Assembly (NCBI GenBank): GCA_032719365.1
Contig: CM064867.1
Span: 42,247,651 to 42,311,650 of the forward strand
Direction: 5' to 3'
DNA from: Prinsepia uniflora
Taxonomy: Eukaryota; Streptophyta; Magnoliopsida; Rosales; Rosaceae
DNA: 64,000 nt
Made by a program: the position numbers and the translations under genes. The notes beneath the pieces are model-generated. The model was not told the DNA's origin and did not search any database. It saw only the letters and a program-made list of their open reading frames with translations. Positions within the stretch are counted from its first letter, which is position 1, and every line of letters starts with the position of its first letter. Below are positions 12,607 to 25,560 of this stretch, one piece after another.

Positions 12607-15600
12607 TGTCAGGACCCACCCCGGTTTCACCCCGAAACCCGAGGTAAATCCCGCTCCCGTCTGACTCCCCGACACAAAACTCAAGTAAAACTCACTCGAA
12701 CCTAGTCAGACGCAGGAGTAATTACAAAATATCCCAACCTTATCGTTTACAGAGCATAGCACTAAATTACAAGGAAAATAAAAACTGATAAAGTACACGC
12801 ACACAGAAGCCTTTAAACTCTTCTAGGATCCCTCACGTCACTTCTATTCCTCGGACACTGCCTCGACGTCAAGACCCCGCGCTCGCTCCACAACCTGGAG
12901 GGCAATTTAAAACAAAAGTGTGAGTGGACCAGAAAGTACAAAAAGTTCAAAAACCATTTTATAAGAAAACCGAGTTTAACCCTCCGTTTTGAAACCACAT
13001 GCATAACCAACAGTTATGAACACAGTTATAAAATAATCATTATAAAACATCATAAGAAACAGAAACACTATAAAATATCATAAGAACCATAGCATGAGTA
13101 TCAGAAACCGTATCAAATCCTCATTTCCCAATCGAACCTGCTGGACCTATCCGAGTCTTTAAACTCCCGAGTCTTTAAACTCAATCCAGGCCTTAATAAT
13201 ATCCGAGTCTTTAAACTCCCGAGTCTTTAAACTCAAGGCCTACGGGGGAAATCAATATATATCCGAGTCTTTAAACTCCCGAGTCTTTAAACTCAATCCG
13301 GGTCTTTAAACCCAATCCGGCCGGTCCCCCGTCACATATATCCGGGTCTTTAAACCCAATATCCAGATCCAGCAAATCCAATCCCAAAACCATTTGAAAA
13401 CCATTTACCAATCCACATCCAAATTCGAATCCGAAATCACTGGTCCGATGCCCTTTCAGCATCCCGAACCGTCATTCCGAACCCAAATCCGGAATCCCCA
13501 CTCCAACTTGGAAACCAACTTCCATTTCCGAAATCCGTTCTAAAACCGAAAATCTTTATTATTGAAATCATTTTCCAAAATCCCTTGATAATCATTGAAA
13601 ACCACTTAACATTTGGAACCCCAAAACCATAGCATCAATTTCAGAAACCAACCATTCCTCGTAAAACGTGCTAAAAACCAATTTCCTCGAAAAATGTGTA
13701 ATAATGTAAAACCAACCAAAACATATTCGATAAACATAAAATCATGATTAAAAACCATAAGACAATTATAGAAAACAGTTATGCATGTTCGAGTTTAGAG
13801 AAAGGGTCCACTCACAGTACTGAGCCCTACTCGCGTCCCGAACGTCCAACACGTTCCTCGGCTTCCTCGGGAAATCCCGGTCCTGTCAATCACAGTCAAA
13901 TTACGTCACTAATACGTCTACGAAGGTTCACCTAAATTCCCTCAAAAATCCCCGAACCAAAGACTTAAAACCCCGGGACCCTAAACATTCACCCTCGCGG
14001 AACTACACTCAAACGACTTCCGATTGACTCGAAACCAATTCCATTGAACTCACCACAACTCCTGGACCAAAACCCATGTTGACCGTTTCTCCCCGAACCG
14101 CCGCACGCGCCTCCACGCGCCGCCCAAAGTGGCTGCGCGTGGCCCTCACGCGCCAGCTACAGTACACCTTCAACCTCACGTCGACCCGGTTCAACACAGT
14201 AGGCTGCAGCTTGAACCGGCGTCAACGGTTCTCCGCCGTGCCTGCACCAAAACACCTCCTTCCTTCTCCTATAGCGTCGTCCAACCTTACTCTAAGCATC
14301 CCCATCCTCCAATCACCTCGACACATCCCCTACACCGTCGACTCAGACTCGAAGCCAGACGGCCCAATTCCTCTGTTTTCCTCTCCAGCCGCCCAGGTAA
14401 CCTCCCTTCACGGTGGCAACACCAGACGGTTCCTAGGACCTCAAGGAACCTAACCCGACTCTCCTAGACCTTCGACCCAGTCTCTAGGTTCACGACTCTT
14501 GGTTTGAACCAAAACGGGAAAACAGGGCACACAGAGTCCCTCCGTCGTGCCAACCTCCACCGTGCACCTCCCGTCACGGCAGCTCAACCAAATGACGCCC
14601 TGGACTCAACTAAACTCCCTAAACTCCCCTAGACTCTTCGATTCAACCTCTCAGGCCACAACTTCCGGTTTGAAGTTCACGGCCAAAACAGAGCATAGAC
14701 ACGGGGCAATAGAAATTACCTGCAACCTGTCACCGTCGTAAGCTCTGCTGGTAGTGGTTGACTCCTCGCAACCCGCACGACACCACCACGGTCTCAGTTG
14801 CCCCGTACACGGCCGCCACCGCCACGATCCTCACGACCTCCCTGCTATTTACCCCTGGTTTTCCCGCATCTCTTGACACCCTCACACACAGCCACCACAC
14901 CGTCAACCTCTCTCACTGCTTCCCTCTCACTCTCTGATCACCCTCACACACTCACAATCCATCAACACACACACCACCACCCTCAATTTCCTTCACGATC
15001 TCCCTCTGTTTTCTGTTTCCTTCTGCGCACAAACACGAACACGGGCACGGGTACACCCCAAAAATAGAACCGTGCACACACCTTAGAATCCCCCAGAACC
15101 CACTACACACTTGCCACATGTCACCATCCCCCACTCTCTCTCACCCATGTGGCCCAATCTCAGCCGTCCATTTTTCTTTCTCTGCACAAATCCCCAGAAG
15201 CCAAAAAGACCAAAATACCCTCCAGTTTCACACATTTTTACGGTTTTACCAAAACTTCCTAGACCCGTAACTCTCGCCTCGTAAGTCCGATGAATACGTG
15301 CCGCCTGTCATCGAACTCAGGACGACGAGAACTATCTAACCATCCTAGGTCAACCGACCAAAACTCGATTATTTAAAAAGTCAACTATTCCCCATACTTT
15401 ACTCAAATTACGATAATACCCTCGACCTTCCGAACATCACAACTTCCTCCTCGGATGTCGGAATCGGGCGTGCCACCTGCCTATGGATTCGTGACGTCCT
15501 AAACTACGTCCTGGTCACTGGTTAACACTCAAATCGACCTCCCAACTAAAAGTCAACTATTTACCCGAACCAGGGGCAAAATCGTCATTCTACGCCAATG

Positions 15601-15689
15601 ACCCATCGGGACCACCTACCCACTGCTTAACCTCAATAATCACACCTTAATCACTATCTTAATCCCGGCTCTCGGGACGGGTTGTTACA
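12607..15689 (-). mobile_element. solo LTR, subfamily S1, 3.08 kb
   Basis: TGTCAGGACCC at 12607 to GTTGTTACA at 15689, flanked by perfect duplications tttaa (12602-12606 and 15690-15694). It is the inverted sister of 7955-10982. Intron-like segment on the minus strand 12895-13815, with TGTGAGTGGAC at 12919-12929 and its complement at 13806-13816. Array of CTTTAAACTC units at 13148-13370. Confidence 0.95.
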
Positions 15690-15694
15690 TTTAA

Positions 15695-15892
15695 TGAACT
15701 AGAGATTGCTAGAACTTCTTCATGTTAATTTGCAAAGCTTATAGTCAATACATACTTTAATTCTGGACATGATTGAACGCACCTAGGTTTTCCACAACTT
15801 TTCCGAATAGCCATATGTCCCTTTTGAAGTGCACGAGTTGCGACACCCCTAGTTAGCCCCTTTGAGCCTACGTTTAGCCTTTTCTTTTTTTA
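15695..15892 (+). other. Athila-like element, 3' non-coding interior
   Basis: Continuation of the outer element between two insertions. No coding potential. Confidence 0.6.
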
Positions 15893-15897
15893 CCATG

Positions 15898-18520
15898 TGT
15901 AACGCCCCGAAAATCCAAAAATTTGTAAAATATTAAAATAATGTGAAAATCACGTTTTTACCCTTGACGGAATATGGCTAAAAGTTGATTTTTGGTTTAA
16001 AATACTTTTTGTGCATTCTTCGAGGACCGTTGTGTAGGTCTCGGAACGCTGAATCCGTAGACAGGTGGCACGTCGAAAACGGAGTTCGTATGAAAAAGTT
16101 ATGGGTCTGGGAAGTTCAGGGGCAAAATGGTCATTTGTGACCTTAAGGGTAAAATGGTAATTTTAAGTGGATATTGATTAGACGGTGAAGAAGATGATTA
16201 TCATGTGATTTCGATGCTGATTCATTCCACCTAATGAGTCACATAATTCATCAAGTGACAAGTGTCACATGTTAACAAGGATTAGTGGCATTGTTATATT
16301 AATTAATTAGTTAGCAGATTTGATAATGAAGTGGAGGATTAACAACACTCGACCAAAAATAATACAAAACAGAGAACAACAATCTCCTCAAAACCTTGTG
16401 ATCGATTAGCAGTAAAACAAAGGAGAACCAGTGCGATTGAATAAGTAATTAGAGAGGAAAAATCGAAGGGAAACAGAGTATAAACACCAATGAACACCAT
16501 ACTGAGCAAACCCGAAAATTCACCCAACACCCTGATTTTCGATTTTGATTTTTAAGACGATCTCGATCGCAATTGAAGTGATATTAAGCTTTCTGGGAAC
16601 TAGACGACTCGAACCTAATCAATTGGAACGAAAATTGGAGGCGAATTGGGGACGAACAAGCTCTGCAACTGTTTCGGAAATTCGAGCCTGAGTTCGATTA
16701 CTTAGAGGTAATAATTCATGAAATTGATTTCAATTTCGTGTTTATAATGGACCTATGATGCTTCTGGTATGATCAATTGAAGGAAACAGGCTGGTTTTGG
16801 GTAGAACCCGAATTCTAACCCGTCGGGTGTTCATCGTGAGTCGAGGATTGCGAGGGCTTTTGTTATTAAATTGAACCTATAGAACTATAATTTGGATTGA
16901 ATTGATGTTAATGAGTGAAAGAAAGGACACAATTGAGCTTGAATTGAAGGAGATTGCACCGGGTCTGATCGCGGGTTTCAGACCCGTTTATCAGAGAAAC
17001 GGGCGAGGAAGGAGCACTGTAGCAGTGCACTGTTCACGGCGCGTGAGGTCGCGTGACCGAGAATCTGAAGGAGGGCTCAACACATTTTTTGATGCTCTCG
17101 ATGATACGAACCTATTAGCGTTGGTTTCGGGCTAATCGGATATGAACTGAGAGTAGTTTTGTATACCCGAAGCGTATAGGTTACGTTTAAAATAATATTA
17201 TTTTATTCCGACGATTAGGAAATTCGTACAGGAGATTATGTAACAAGTGAGTAACCTTATATTACTTGTTTGATAGGCCCGAATACTTCCAGGACGTCAG
17301 AAGGGCACGAACAGCTTGAGACTGAACAATCTGGACGGTGTGTGAGTCGGCTTTTGTTTTCTGCCCTAAATCCATGCATATATGTTTTAAATGCCTGATA
17401 ATATGATTTGAAATGATTTGGTATGATTGATACTTCGATATGATGATTTCTGAATTTTTGGGAATATTATATTATTTTATATGCTTTGGGCACGATTTTC
17501 GAGAAAACTATAAAAATGATGTTTCGAGCTAAGGCTCGGGGTTTGAACTTGATTTTGACTCGGATTATGAGTCTGGTATTAGATTTGATGAATTATATTA
17601 TGAATGAGATTGTGATTGCGCAGATTTGCGTGAATTGGTTTATGGATTTGAGAAAAGTGTTTTTGGGCTTATAGCCCAGTTCACAAATGGTTTTGATGTT
17701 AAATGCAACTGTTTTCACTGGTTTTCATGATGAGGATATATGAGGGCTTTCGGTGTGGAATATGTTTCCCCCGAAATGGACCTTGGAGATAACGCTCGCC
17801 TCCGGGATGGAAGTGTTTGCCCCGGAGAGGTCACGTAGCACGGTATGTTGTTGTGCAGCCAAATGGAGGCTCGAATCAGACCAGATGTGCTGGATTATAT
17901 GGAGGTCAGTCAGTGATATGTTCATGACGACCTGGTTTGCAGGCTGGTGATGTGTTCACAGCGGTGAATGCTCGGGATTTGAGCGGTCTTTGAGCCTATT
18001 GATTTGCACGCGTTGCAGGGATAACGTGACTATATATTGGACCTGGATCTTCTGTTTTTATTTCTGTTTGAGATTTATGTTCATATCTTGATTATCTGAT
18101 TTATAAGTTATGATATGCATGCATGTTTATGAAACTGGAGGGTAAGATTATATTTTGATAAATGTATTTCTAACCTTTATTTTTGTCCACTCACACCTTT
18201 GATTTTTTATTTGCCCTCCAGGCCAGTGCACAGGTACTGAGGCTAACATCGAGGCTGAGGAATAAACAGACCGTTGAGTACTCAGACACTTTGCAGCGTA
18301 GGATTTTGATCCCTACTTGTAAATATTTCCTATGCTCTGTAAACCATGTTGACTAGGTCAACGGTCTCGGAATACTGAACTATCCCTTGTCTGACAATGT
18401 TTATCGTTTGTATGTTCTATATGTATATATGTGAAACTACTTTTTGTACTTTCGAGTTATTGTCAGACGGGAGCAGGATCTTTCACGGTTATCGAGGGAT
18501 AATCGGGATGGGTCTTGTCA
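15898..18520 (+). repeat. left LTR of Tekay-like element
   Basis: 2623 bp, TG to CA. A possible TATA box (TATAAAC) is at 16479-16485. A GC-rich block near 17010-17050 and a conserved leader block at 17100-17175 precede the intron-like segment 17342-18221. A single hairpin CTCCGGG/CCCGGAG is at 17800-17827. Confidence 0.95.
17342..18221 (+). other. intron-like segment in the left Tekay LTR
   Basis: GTGAGTCGGC donor-like start (one change from GTGAGTGGAC). GTCCACTCACA at 18185-18195 and TTTGCCCTCCAG ending at 18221. ATGCAT-type palindromes lie near 17375 and 18117. The right LTR has the same segment at 24376-25256. Function is inferred. Confidence 0.45.
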
Positions 18521-18522
18521 AA

Positions 18523-18535
18523 TTGGTATCAGAGC
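18523..18535 (+). other. primer binding site, initiator tRNA-Met type
   Basis: TTGGTATCAGAGC two bases after the left LTR. It is complementary to the 3' end of plant initiator tRNA-Met, the usual primer of Tekay-like elements. Confidence 0.9.
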
Positions 18536-18612
18536 ACTAGGTTACGGTCTGAGTTTTGCACATTGTGTGCATGTCTGGCTAACTGATCTGTTTTACGTAC
18601 AAATACCTCTAA

Positions 18613-19560
18613 ATGCCTCCGCGACGCGAGCCTCGTGCACAGCATGGCGAAGAAATGGAGGGTCCAGATGTAGAGAGAGCTCAACGTTTGGGGGCCACGA
18701 GTTTCACTGGTCAGACTAACCCAGATGAGGCTTACGATTGGGTTACACAGTTGGAACGGATTTTCGAGATCATGCGATGTCCACCAGGAGACATGGTTCC
18801 TGTAGCCACGTTTATGCTTAGTAGTCAGGCGTATCGATGGTGGCAGGGATTGCAGTTTACGGGATTGGATGCCAATACCCTGAGTTGGGAGGATTTCAGG
18901 CACTGTTTCCTAGATCAGTTTTATCCTCGTTCTTTCTGTAATGCCAAGGAAGTGGAGTTTCTTCAACTGAAACAACGAGATCTATCTGTGGCTGATTATG
19001 AGCAATAGTTCTTGAACTTAGCAAATTTTGCCCCTTTGTATGTGTCTACCGAGGAGGACAAGTGCAGGAGGTTTGAGCAGGGGTTAAGAAATACGATTCG
19101 TGGTGCCGTGACAGTGGGATCATATGCTTCCTTGAGGGAGTTGTCCGATGCAGCCGCCAGAGTTGAGGTGACTTTGCCGGTACAACAGCAATTTTCGGGT
19201 TTCGGTCGGCGCCGAGAGCGACAGTATCAGGGAGCGCCGAGTCAGAGATGGCCGAAAAGGGGTGGTTCTAGTTCTGGATCGTCTGGAGGCACTCGTTCGA
19301 GTTATGGTTGTGGGAATACACCAAGATTTGGGTCTCAATCTTCGGCAAAAGTGTAGTCTAGTGAAGCATCAGTGGGATCAGCCAACCGACAGAACAGCGG
19401 GCCCAATCGGGGTAATGTGCTTGTTTGCTTTTACTGTCGGGAGCCGGGTCATTTCAAGAAGGATTGCCCTCGTTTGGTTGGTAGTGGTACCGGTTGGGGC
19501 ACTGCAGAGCAGAGTCGGAGTACGACATCGACTTCTGATATGACTGGGGGGAGAGGAGCT
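18613..19560 (+). pseudogene. gag: gag, capsid and nucleocapsid, broken
   Basis: Structural protein that packages the element RNA. The first ATG after the primer site (MPPRREPRAQ) is taken as the start. The capsid part contains the WWQGLQ and DFRHCFLDQFYPRS stretches typical of Ty3/gypsy gag. A zinc knuckle of CX2CX4HX4C form (CFYCREPGHFKKDC) lies at 19426-19467, followed by an Arg-Gly-rich linker. TAG stops at 19006-19008 and 19354-19356 interrupt the same frame. Domain order and spacing are otherwise normal. The border with protease is approximate. Confidence 0.9.
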
Positions 19561-20115
19561 AGCCGAGGACGTGGTAACTCACGAGGACGTGGTCAAACTT
19601 CGGGACCACAGGCTCGAGTATTTGCTGTTACTCAACAAGAGGCTCGATCTACCCCAGGAGTGGTGACAGGTATGCTTCCTATTTTTGGTCATGATGCTCG
19701 TACCTTAATAGACCCGGGAGCTACTCATTCATTTGTTTCTCGCACTTATGCAACCTTAGCTGATATAGAGATTTCTGCACTTGGTTGTGATATGGGAGTC
19801 GGCACGCCTACTGGTGATCTATATGTGGTCAACCAGGTGATACGAGATTATCCTGTGTTGATAGGGGGTGTGACCCTAGTGCCTGACCTCATATTGTTAG
19901 ATTTATATGATTTTGATGTTATCCTTGGGATGGATTGGCTGACAACCCATCATGCCTCTATCGAATGTTTCGATACGAGGGTGATACTCCGGAGTCCAGG
20001 ATTACCGGAAGTCATATTCCAGGGAGATCGGCGAATGTTACCGGCCAAAGTCATATCAGCTCTTACAGCAGAAAGATTGTTGTGGAGAGGTTGCCAGATG
20101 TACAGGAGACCCTAG
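19561..20115 (+). pseudogene. pro: retropepsin-like aspartic protease
   Basis: Cleaves the Gag-Pol polyprotein. The active-site motif is DPGATHSF at 19711 onward, where D(S/T)GATHSF is usual, so the residue after the catalytic aspartate is proline. The second conserved segment ILGMDWL is present near 19921. The frame ends at a TAG at 20113-20115. Homology continues in another frame, so a frameshift lies at about 20095-20113. Confidence 0.85.
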
Positions 20116-20117
20116 TG

Positions 20118-21965
20118 AAGATCGAGGACATTCCTATCATATGTGAGTTCCCAGATGTGTTTCCTGAGGACTTACCAGGAGTGCCACCGCATAGGGAGAT
20201 GGAGTTTACCATTGATTTGATTCCTGGTACACGACCTATTTCTTTGCCTCCTTATCGCATGGCACCAACGGAATTAAGGGAATTAAAGGTGCAATTACAG
20301 GATCTAGTCGATATGGGATTCATTCGACCGAGTGTGTCACCATGGGGAGCCGCCGTACTGTTTGTAAAAAAGAAAGAAGGCAGTTTGAGAATGTGTATGG
20401 ATTACAGGCAACTAAACAAGATGACGATCAAGAATAAGTAACCTTTGCCTCGAATTGATGATTTATTTGATCAATTAAGGGGAGTTACATATTTTTCGTA
20501 GATTGATCTTAGTTCTGGTTACCATCAGCTGAGGATTCGAGAAGAGGATATTCCGAAAACAGCCTTCCGGACTCGGTATGGTCATTATGAGTTTCTCGTA
20601 ATGCCTTTTGGATTAACCAATGCTCCGGCAGCATTTATGGACTTGATGAACCGAGTATTCCGGAAATATCTTGATCAGTTTTTCATTGTGTTTATTGATG
20701 ATATTTTAGTGTATTCAAAGACTGCGAAGGCGCACGAGAAGCACCTGAGGCTTGTGCTTGGCACGCTGAGAGAGAATCAACTTTTTGCTAAACTGAGTAA
20801 ATGCCAATTTTGGCTGACGAGCGTGGGATTTCTGGGGCATGTGATTTCGGCGGAAGGAATTTGTGTGGACCCCCAGAAAATTGAAGAAGTGGCAAATTGG
20901 GAACAACCTACAACACTAACCGAAGTGAGAAGCTTTTTGGGGTTAGCCGGGTATTACAGGCGTTTCGTAGAAGGATTTTCTACGATTGCTGCTCCATTAA
21001 CTCGTTTGACCAGGAAGGGAGTTCGGTTTATCTGGGACGAGACATGTGAGCAGAGTTTTCAGGAATTGATGAAATGTTTGACATCCGCTCCAGTATTGGC
21101 TCTTCCAGATGACAGTGGAGAATTTGAAGTCTATACTGATGCATCCTTACACGGTTTAGGGTGTGTACTGATGCAGCATGGAAAAGTGATTGCTTATGCC
21201 TCGCGACAATTAAAACTGCACGAGCGTAACTATCCTACCCATGATTTGGAATTGGCTGCAGTAGTGCATGCGCTAAAAATCTGGAGACATTATCTATATG
21301 GTGAGACCTGCCGACTGTTTACGGATCATAAAAGTTTGAAATACTTTTTCACCCAGAAGGAGCTGAATGTGAGGCAGAGAAGATGGATGGAATTGCTTAA
21401 GGACTATGATTGCACGATCGAATACCATCCTGGAAAGGCAAACGTAGTGGTTGATGCATTGAGTCAGAAATCAGCACATTCGGTAGCCCATTTGCGGACG
21501 ATACACTTGCCTCTATTAGTTGAACTGCGTAAGACTGGTGTTGCGTTGGGACTTGATAGGCAAGATGGTTTGGTAGCAAGTTTCCAAGTGCGACCAACCC
21601 TTATTGATCAGATCATTGATGCTCAATTTCAAGACGCGACTTTATGTATCCTTCGAATTGAAGTAGAAGAAGGAGAACGGCAGAATTATGTAGTGAATGA
21701 GGATGGAGCCTTAACCACGGAAGGGAGATTATGTGTACCTGCAGATGAAGCCTTGAAAAAGGAGATTCTGGCTGAAGCTCATAGTTCTGCATATGCTATG
21801 CATCCAGGAGGAACAAAAATGTACCGTACGCTCCGAGAACATTACTGGTGGCCTGGCATGAAACGAGAAATTGCTGAGTATGTGAGTAAATGTTTGATAT
21901 GTCAGCAAGTAAAGGCTGAAAGACAGAGACCCTATGGAGCACTGCAACAGCTTCCTATCCCATAA
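20118..21965 (+). pseudogene. pol: reverse transcriptase, RNase H and integrase zinc domain
   Basis: Copies element RNA to DNA and removes the RNA strand. RT motifs in order: FVKKKEGSLRMCMDYRQLN (20355-20411), MPFGLTNAPAAF (20601-20636) and the catalytic FIDD at 20691-20702. TAA at 20439-20441 and TAG at 20499-20501 break the frame between the first two. RNase H acidic residues are all present: YTDAS, DLELAA, FTDHKS and the D in VDAL (residues 180, 217, 242, 285 counted from 20601). The integrase zinc finger follows as HX6H and CX2C (residues 394, 401, 431, 434). A TAA at 21963-21965 separates it from the integrase core. Confidence 0.93.
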
Positions 21966-23027
21966 TGGAAATGGGATCATATAACCATGGATTTTGTGTT
22001 TAAACTTCCGAGGACACCCAGAGGCCACGATGGACTTTGGGTGATTGTAGACAGACTTACCAAGTCAGCACATTTCTTACCTGTGAACGAAGACTTTCAG
22101 ATGACCCAGTATGCTAACTTGTTCATTAATGAGATCATTCGGTTACATGGCACACCTGCCTCCATTGTCTCAGATCGAGATCTGCGATTCACATCTAGAT
22201 TCTGGCAAGGTCTACAGGAAGCTTTTGGAACAAGATTGCATTTTAGTACGGCATTCCACCCTCAGACAGACGGACAGTCCGAACGGACCATCCAGACCTT
22301 GGAAGATATGATGAGAGCCTGTGTTCTGCAATTCCAGGGTACTTGGGAGTCACACTTGCCATTGATGGAATTTGCCTATAATAATAATTATCAAGCAAGT
22401 ATTGGAATGGCACCTTACGAGGCCTTATATGGACGCCAGTGCAGAACCCATTTATGTTGGACAGAAGTGGGTGAAAGAAAATTGTCTAAATCTGAATTAA
22501 TTGATCTGACGACGAAGAAAGTTAAGCTCATCCGAGATAGACTCAAGGCAGCCCAAGACAGACAGAAGAGCTACGTAGATCGGCGAATCAGAGATCTTGA
22601 ATTTGCAGTGGGAGATTGGGTTTTCCTGAAGTTATCCCCTTGGAAAGGCATAGTACGATTTGGCAGACGCGGGAAATTAAGCCCCCGTTTCATCGAACCT
22701 TATGAGATTATCGAGCGGATTGGCCGAGTTGCTTACCAATTAGCATTACCATCGGAGCTTTCCAGAGTTCATAATGTCTTCCATGTGTCAATACTGCGAA
22801 AATATGTGTATGATGTGTCCCACGTATTAGAAGAGCAACCTATTGAGCTCAGGGAAGACCTAAGCTTTGAGGAACAACCGGTGCAGATCTTGGATTGAAA
22901 GGATAAGGTACTCCGCCAAAAGACAATTCCCCTAGTGAAAGTGCTTTGGAGAAATCAGAATGTAGAAGAAGCTCCGTGGGAACCCGAAGCTCAAATGCGG
23001 GAGCAGTATCCGTACTTATTTCAGTGA
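21966..23027 (+). pseudogene. int: integrase core and chromodomain-like tail
   Basis: Inserts the DNA copy into the genome. The DDE triad is intact: D of MDFVF (residue 2 from 21987), D of SDRD (63) and E of QSER (99), with the expected 35-residue spacing. A TGA at 22896-22898 cuts off the last 42 codons. The tail (IPLVKVLW then WEPEAQMR, to the stop at 23025-23027) resembles the C-terminal chromodomain of Tekay elements, which is thought to steer insertion into heterochromatin. In-frame with the preceding pol segment. Confidence 0.92.
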
Positions 23028-23049
23028 AATTTCGGAGACGAAATTTCCT

Positions 23050-23062
23050 AAAGGGGGGAAGG
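23050..23062 (+). other. polypurine tract
   Basis: AAAGGGGGGAAGG directly before the right LTR; primes plus-strand DNA synthesis. Confidence 0.9.
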
Positions 23063-23063
23063 T

Positions 23064-25555
23064 TGTAACGCCCCGAAAATCCAAAATTTGTAAAATATTA
23101 AAATATTGTGAAAATGACATTTTTACCCTTGACGAAATATGGCTAAAAATTGATTTTTGGTTTAAAATACTTTTTGTGCATTCTTCGAGGACCGTTGTGT
23201 AGGTCTCGGAATGCTGAATCCGTAGACAGGTGGCACGTCGAAAACGGAGTTCGTATGAAAAAGTTATGGGTCTGGGAAGTTCAGGGGCAAAATGGTCATT
23301 TGTGACCTTAAGGGTAAAATGGTAATTTTAAGTGGATATTAATTAGACGGTGAAGAAGATGAGTATCATGTGATTTCAATGCTGATTCATTCCACCTAAT
23401 GAGTCACATAATTCATCAAGTGACAAGTGTCACTTGTTAACAAGGATTAGTGGCATTGTTATATTAATTAATTAGTTAGCAGATTTGATAATGAAGTGGA
23501 GGATTAACAACACTCGGCCAAAAATAATACAAAACAGAGAACAACAATCTCCTCAAAACCTTGTGATCGATTAGCAGTAAAACAAAGGAGAACCAGTGCG
23601 ATTGAATAAGTAATTAGAGAGAAAAGTCGAAGGGAAACAGAGTATAAACACCAATGAACACCATACTGAGCAAACCCGAAAATTCACCCAACACCCTGAT
23701 TTTCGATTATGATTTTTAAGACGATATCGATCTCAATTGAAGTGATAATGAGCTTTCTAGGAACTAGACGGCCCAAACCCAATCAATTGGAACGAAAATT
23801 GGAGGCGAATTGGGGACGAACAAGCTCTGCAACTGTTTCGGAAATTCGAGCTCGAGTTCGATTACTTAGAGGTAATAATTCATGAAATTGATTTCAATTT
23901 CGTGTTTATAATGGACCTATGATGCTTCTGGTATGATCAATTGAAGGAAACAGGCTGGTTTTGGGTAGAACCCGAATTCGAAGGAGATTGCACCGGGTCT
24001 GATCGCGGGTTTCAGACCCGTTTATCAGAGAAACGGGCGAGGAAGGAGCACTGTAGCAGTGCACTGTTCACGGCACGTGAGGGCGCGTGACCGAGAATCT
24101 GAAGGAGGGCTCAACACATTTTTTGATGCTCTCGAGGATACGAACCTATTAGCGTTGGTTTCGGGCTAATCGGATATGAACTGAGAATAGTTTTGTATAC
24201 CCGAAGCGTATAGGTTACGTTTAAAATAATATTATTTTATTCCGACGATTAGGAAATTCGTACAGGAGATTATGTAACAAGTGAGTAACCTTATATTACT
24301 TGTTTGATAGGCCCGAATACTTCCAGGACGTCAGAAGGGCACGAACAGCTTGAGACTGAACAATCTGGACGGTGTGTGAGTGGGCTTTTGTTTTCTACCC
24401 TAAATGCATGCATATATGTTTTAAATGCCTGATAATATGATTTGAAATGATTTGGTATGATTGATACTTCGATATGATGATTTCCAAATTTTTGGGAATA
24501 TTATATTATTTTATATGCTTTTGGGCACGATTTTCGAAAAAACTATAAAAATGATGTTTCGAGCTAAGGCTCGGGGTTTGAACTTGATTTTGACTCGGAT
24601 TATGAGTCTGGTATTAGATTTGATGAATTATATTATGAATGAGATTGTGATTGCGCAGATTTGCGTGAATTGGTTTATGGATTTGAGAAAAGTGTTTTTG
24701 GGCTTAAAGCCCAGTTCACAAATGGTTTTGATGTTAAATGCAACTGTTTTCACTGGTTTTCATGATGAGGATATATGAGGGCTTTCAGTGTGGAATATGT
24801 TTCCCCCGAAATGGACCTTGGAGATAACGCTCGCCTCCGGGATGGAAGTGTTTACCCCGGAGAGGTCACGTAGCACGGTATGTTGTCGTGCAGCCAAATG
24901 GAGGCTTGACTCAGACCAGATGTGCTGGATTATATGGAGGTCAGTCAGTGATATGTTCATGACGACCTGGTTTGCCGGCTGGTGATGTGTTCACAGCGGC
25001 TAATGCTCGGGATTTGAGCGGTCCTTGAGCCTATTATTTGCACGCATTGCAAGGATAACGTGACTATATATTGGACCTGGATCTTGTGTTTTTTATTTCT
25101 GTTTGAGATTTATGTTCATATCTTGATTATCTGATTTATAAGTTATGATATGCATGCATGTTTATGAAACTGGAGGGTAAGACTGTATTTTGATAAATGT
25201 ATTTCTAACTTTTATTTTTGTCCACTCACACCTTTGATGTTTTATTTGCCCTCCAGGCCAGTGCACAGGTACTGAGGCTAACATCGAGGCTGAGGAATAA
25301 ACAGACCGTTGCGTACTCAGACACTTTGCAGCGTAGGATTTTGATCCCTACTTGTAAATATTTCCTATGCTCTGTAAACCATGTTGACTAGGTCAACGGT
25401 CTCGGAATACTGAACTATCCCTTGTCTGACAATGTTTATCGTTTGTATGTTCTATATGTATATATGTGAAACTACTTTTTGTACTTTCGAGTTATTGTCA
25501 GACGAGAGCAGGATCTTTCACGGTTATCGAGGGATAATCGGCATGGGTCTTGTCA
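23064..25555 (+). repeat. right LTR of Tekay-like element
   Basis: 2492 bp, TG to CA. It is very similar to the left LTR apart from scattered changes and the 131-bp deletion. Intron-like segment 24376-25256 with TGTGAGTGGGC at 24375 and GTCCACTCACA at 25220-25230. Confidence 0.95.
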
Positions 25556-25560
25556 CCATG

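Larger units (their letters stand above)
15898..25555 (+). mobile_element. complete but defective Tekay/Del-type Ty3/gypsy chromovirus
   Basis: Two LTRs (15898-18520, 23064-25555) start TGTAACGCCCC and end CTTGTCA. Perfect target duplications ccatg lie at 15893-15897 and 25556-25560. Gene order is gag, protease, reverse transcriptase, RNase H, integrase, then a chromodomain-like tail, the order of Ty3/gypsy chromoviruses. Very long LTRs and the C-terminal tail motif point to the Tekay/Del clade. The coding region has six premature stops and one frameshift, so it cannot make a full polyprotein. The right LTR lacks 131 bp present in the left one (about 16812-16942), a deletion between short GAATT repeats. 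Confidence 0.95.
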
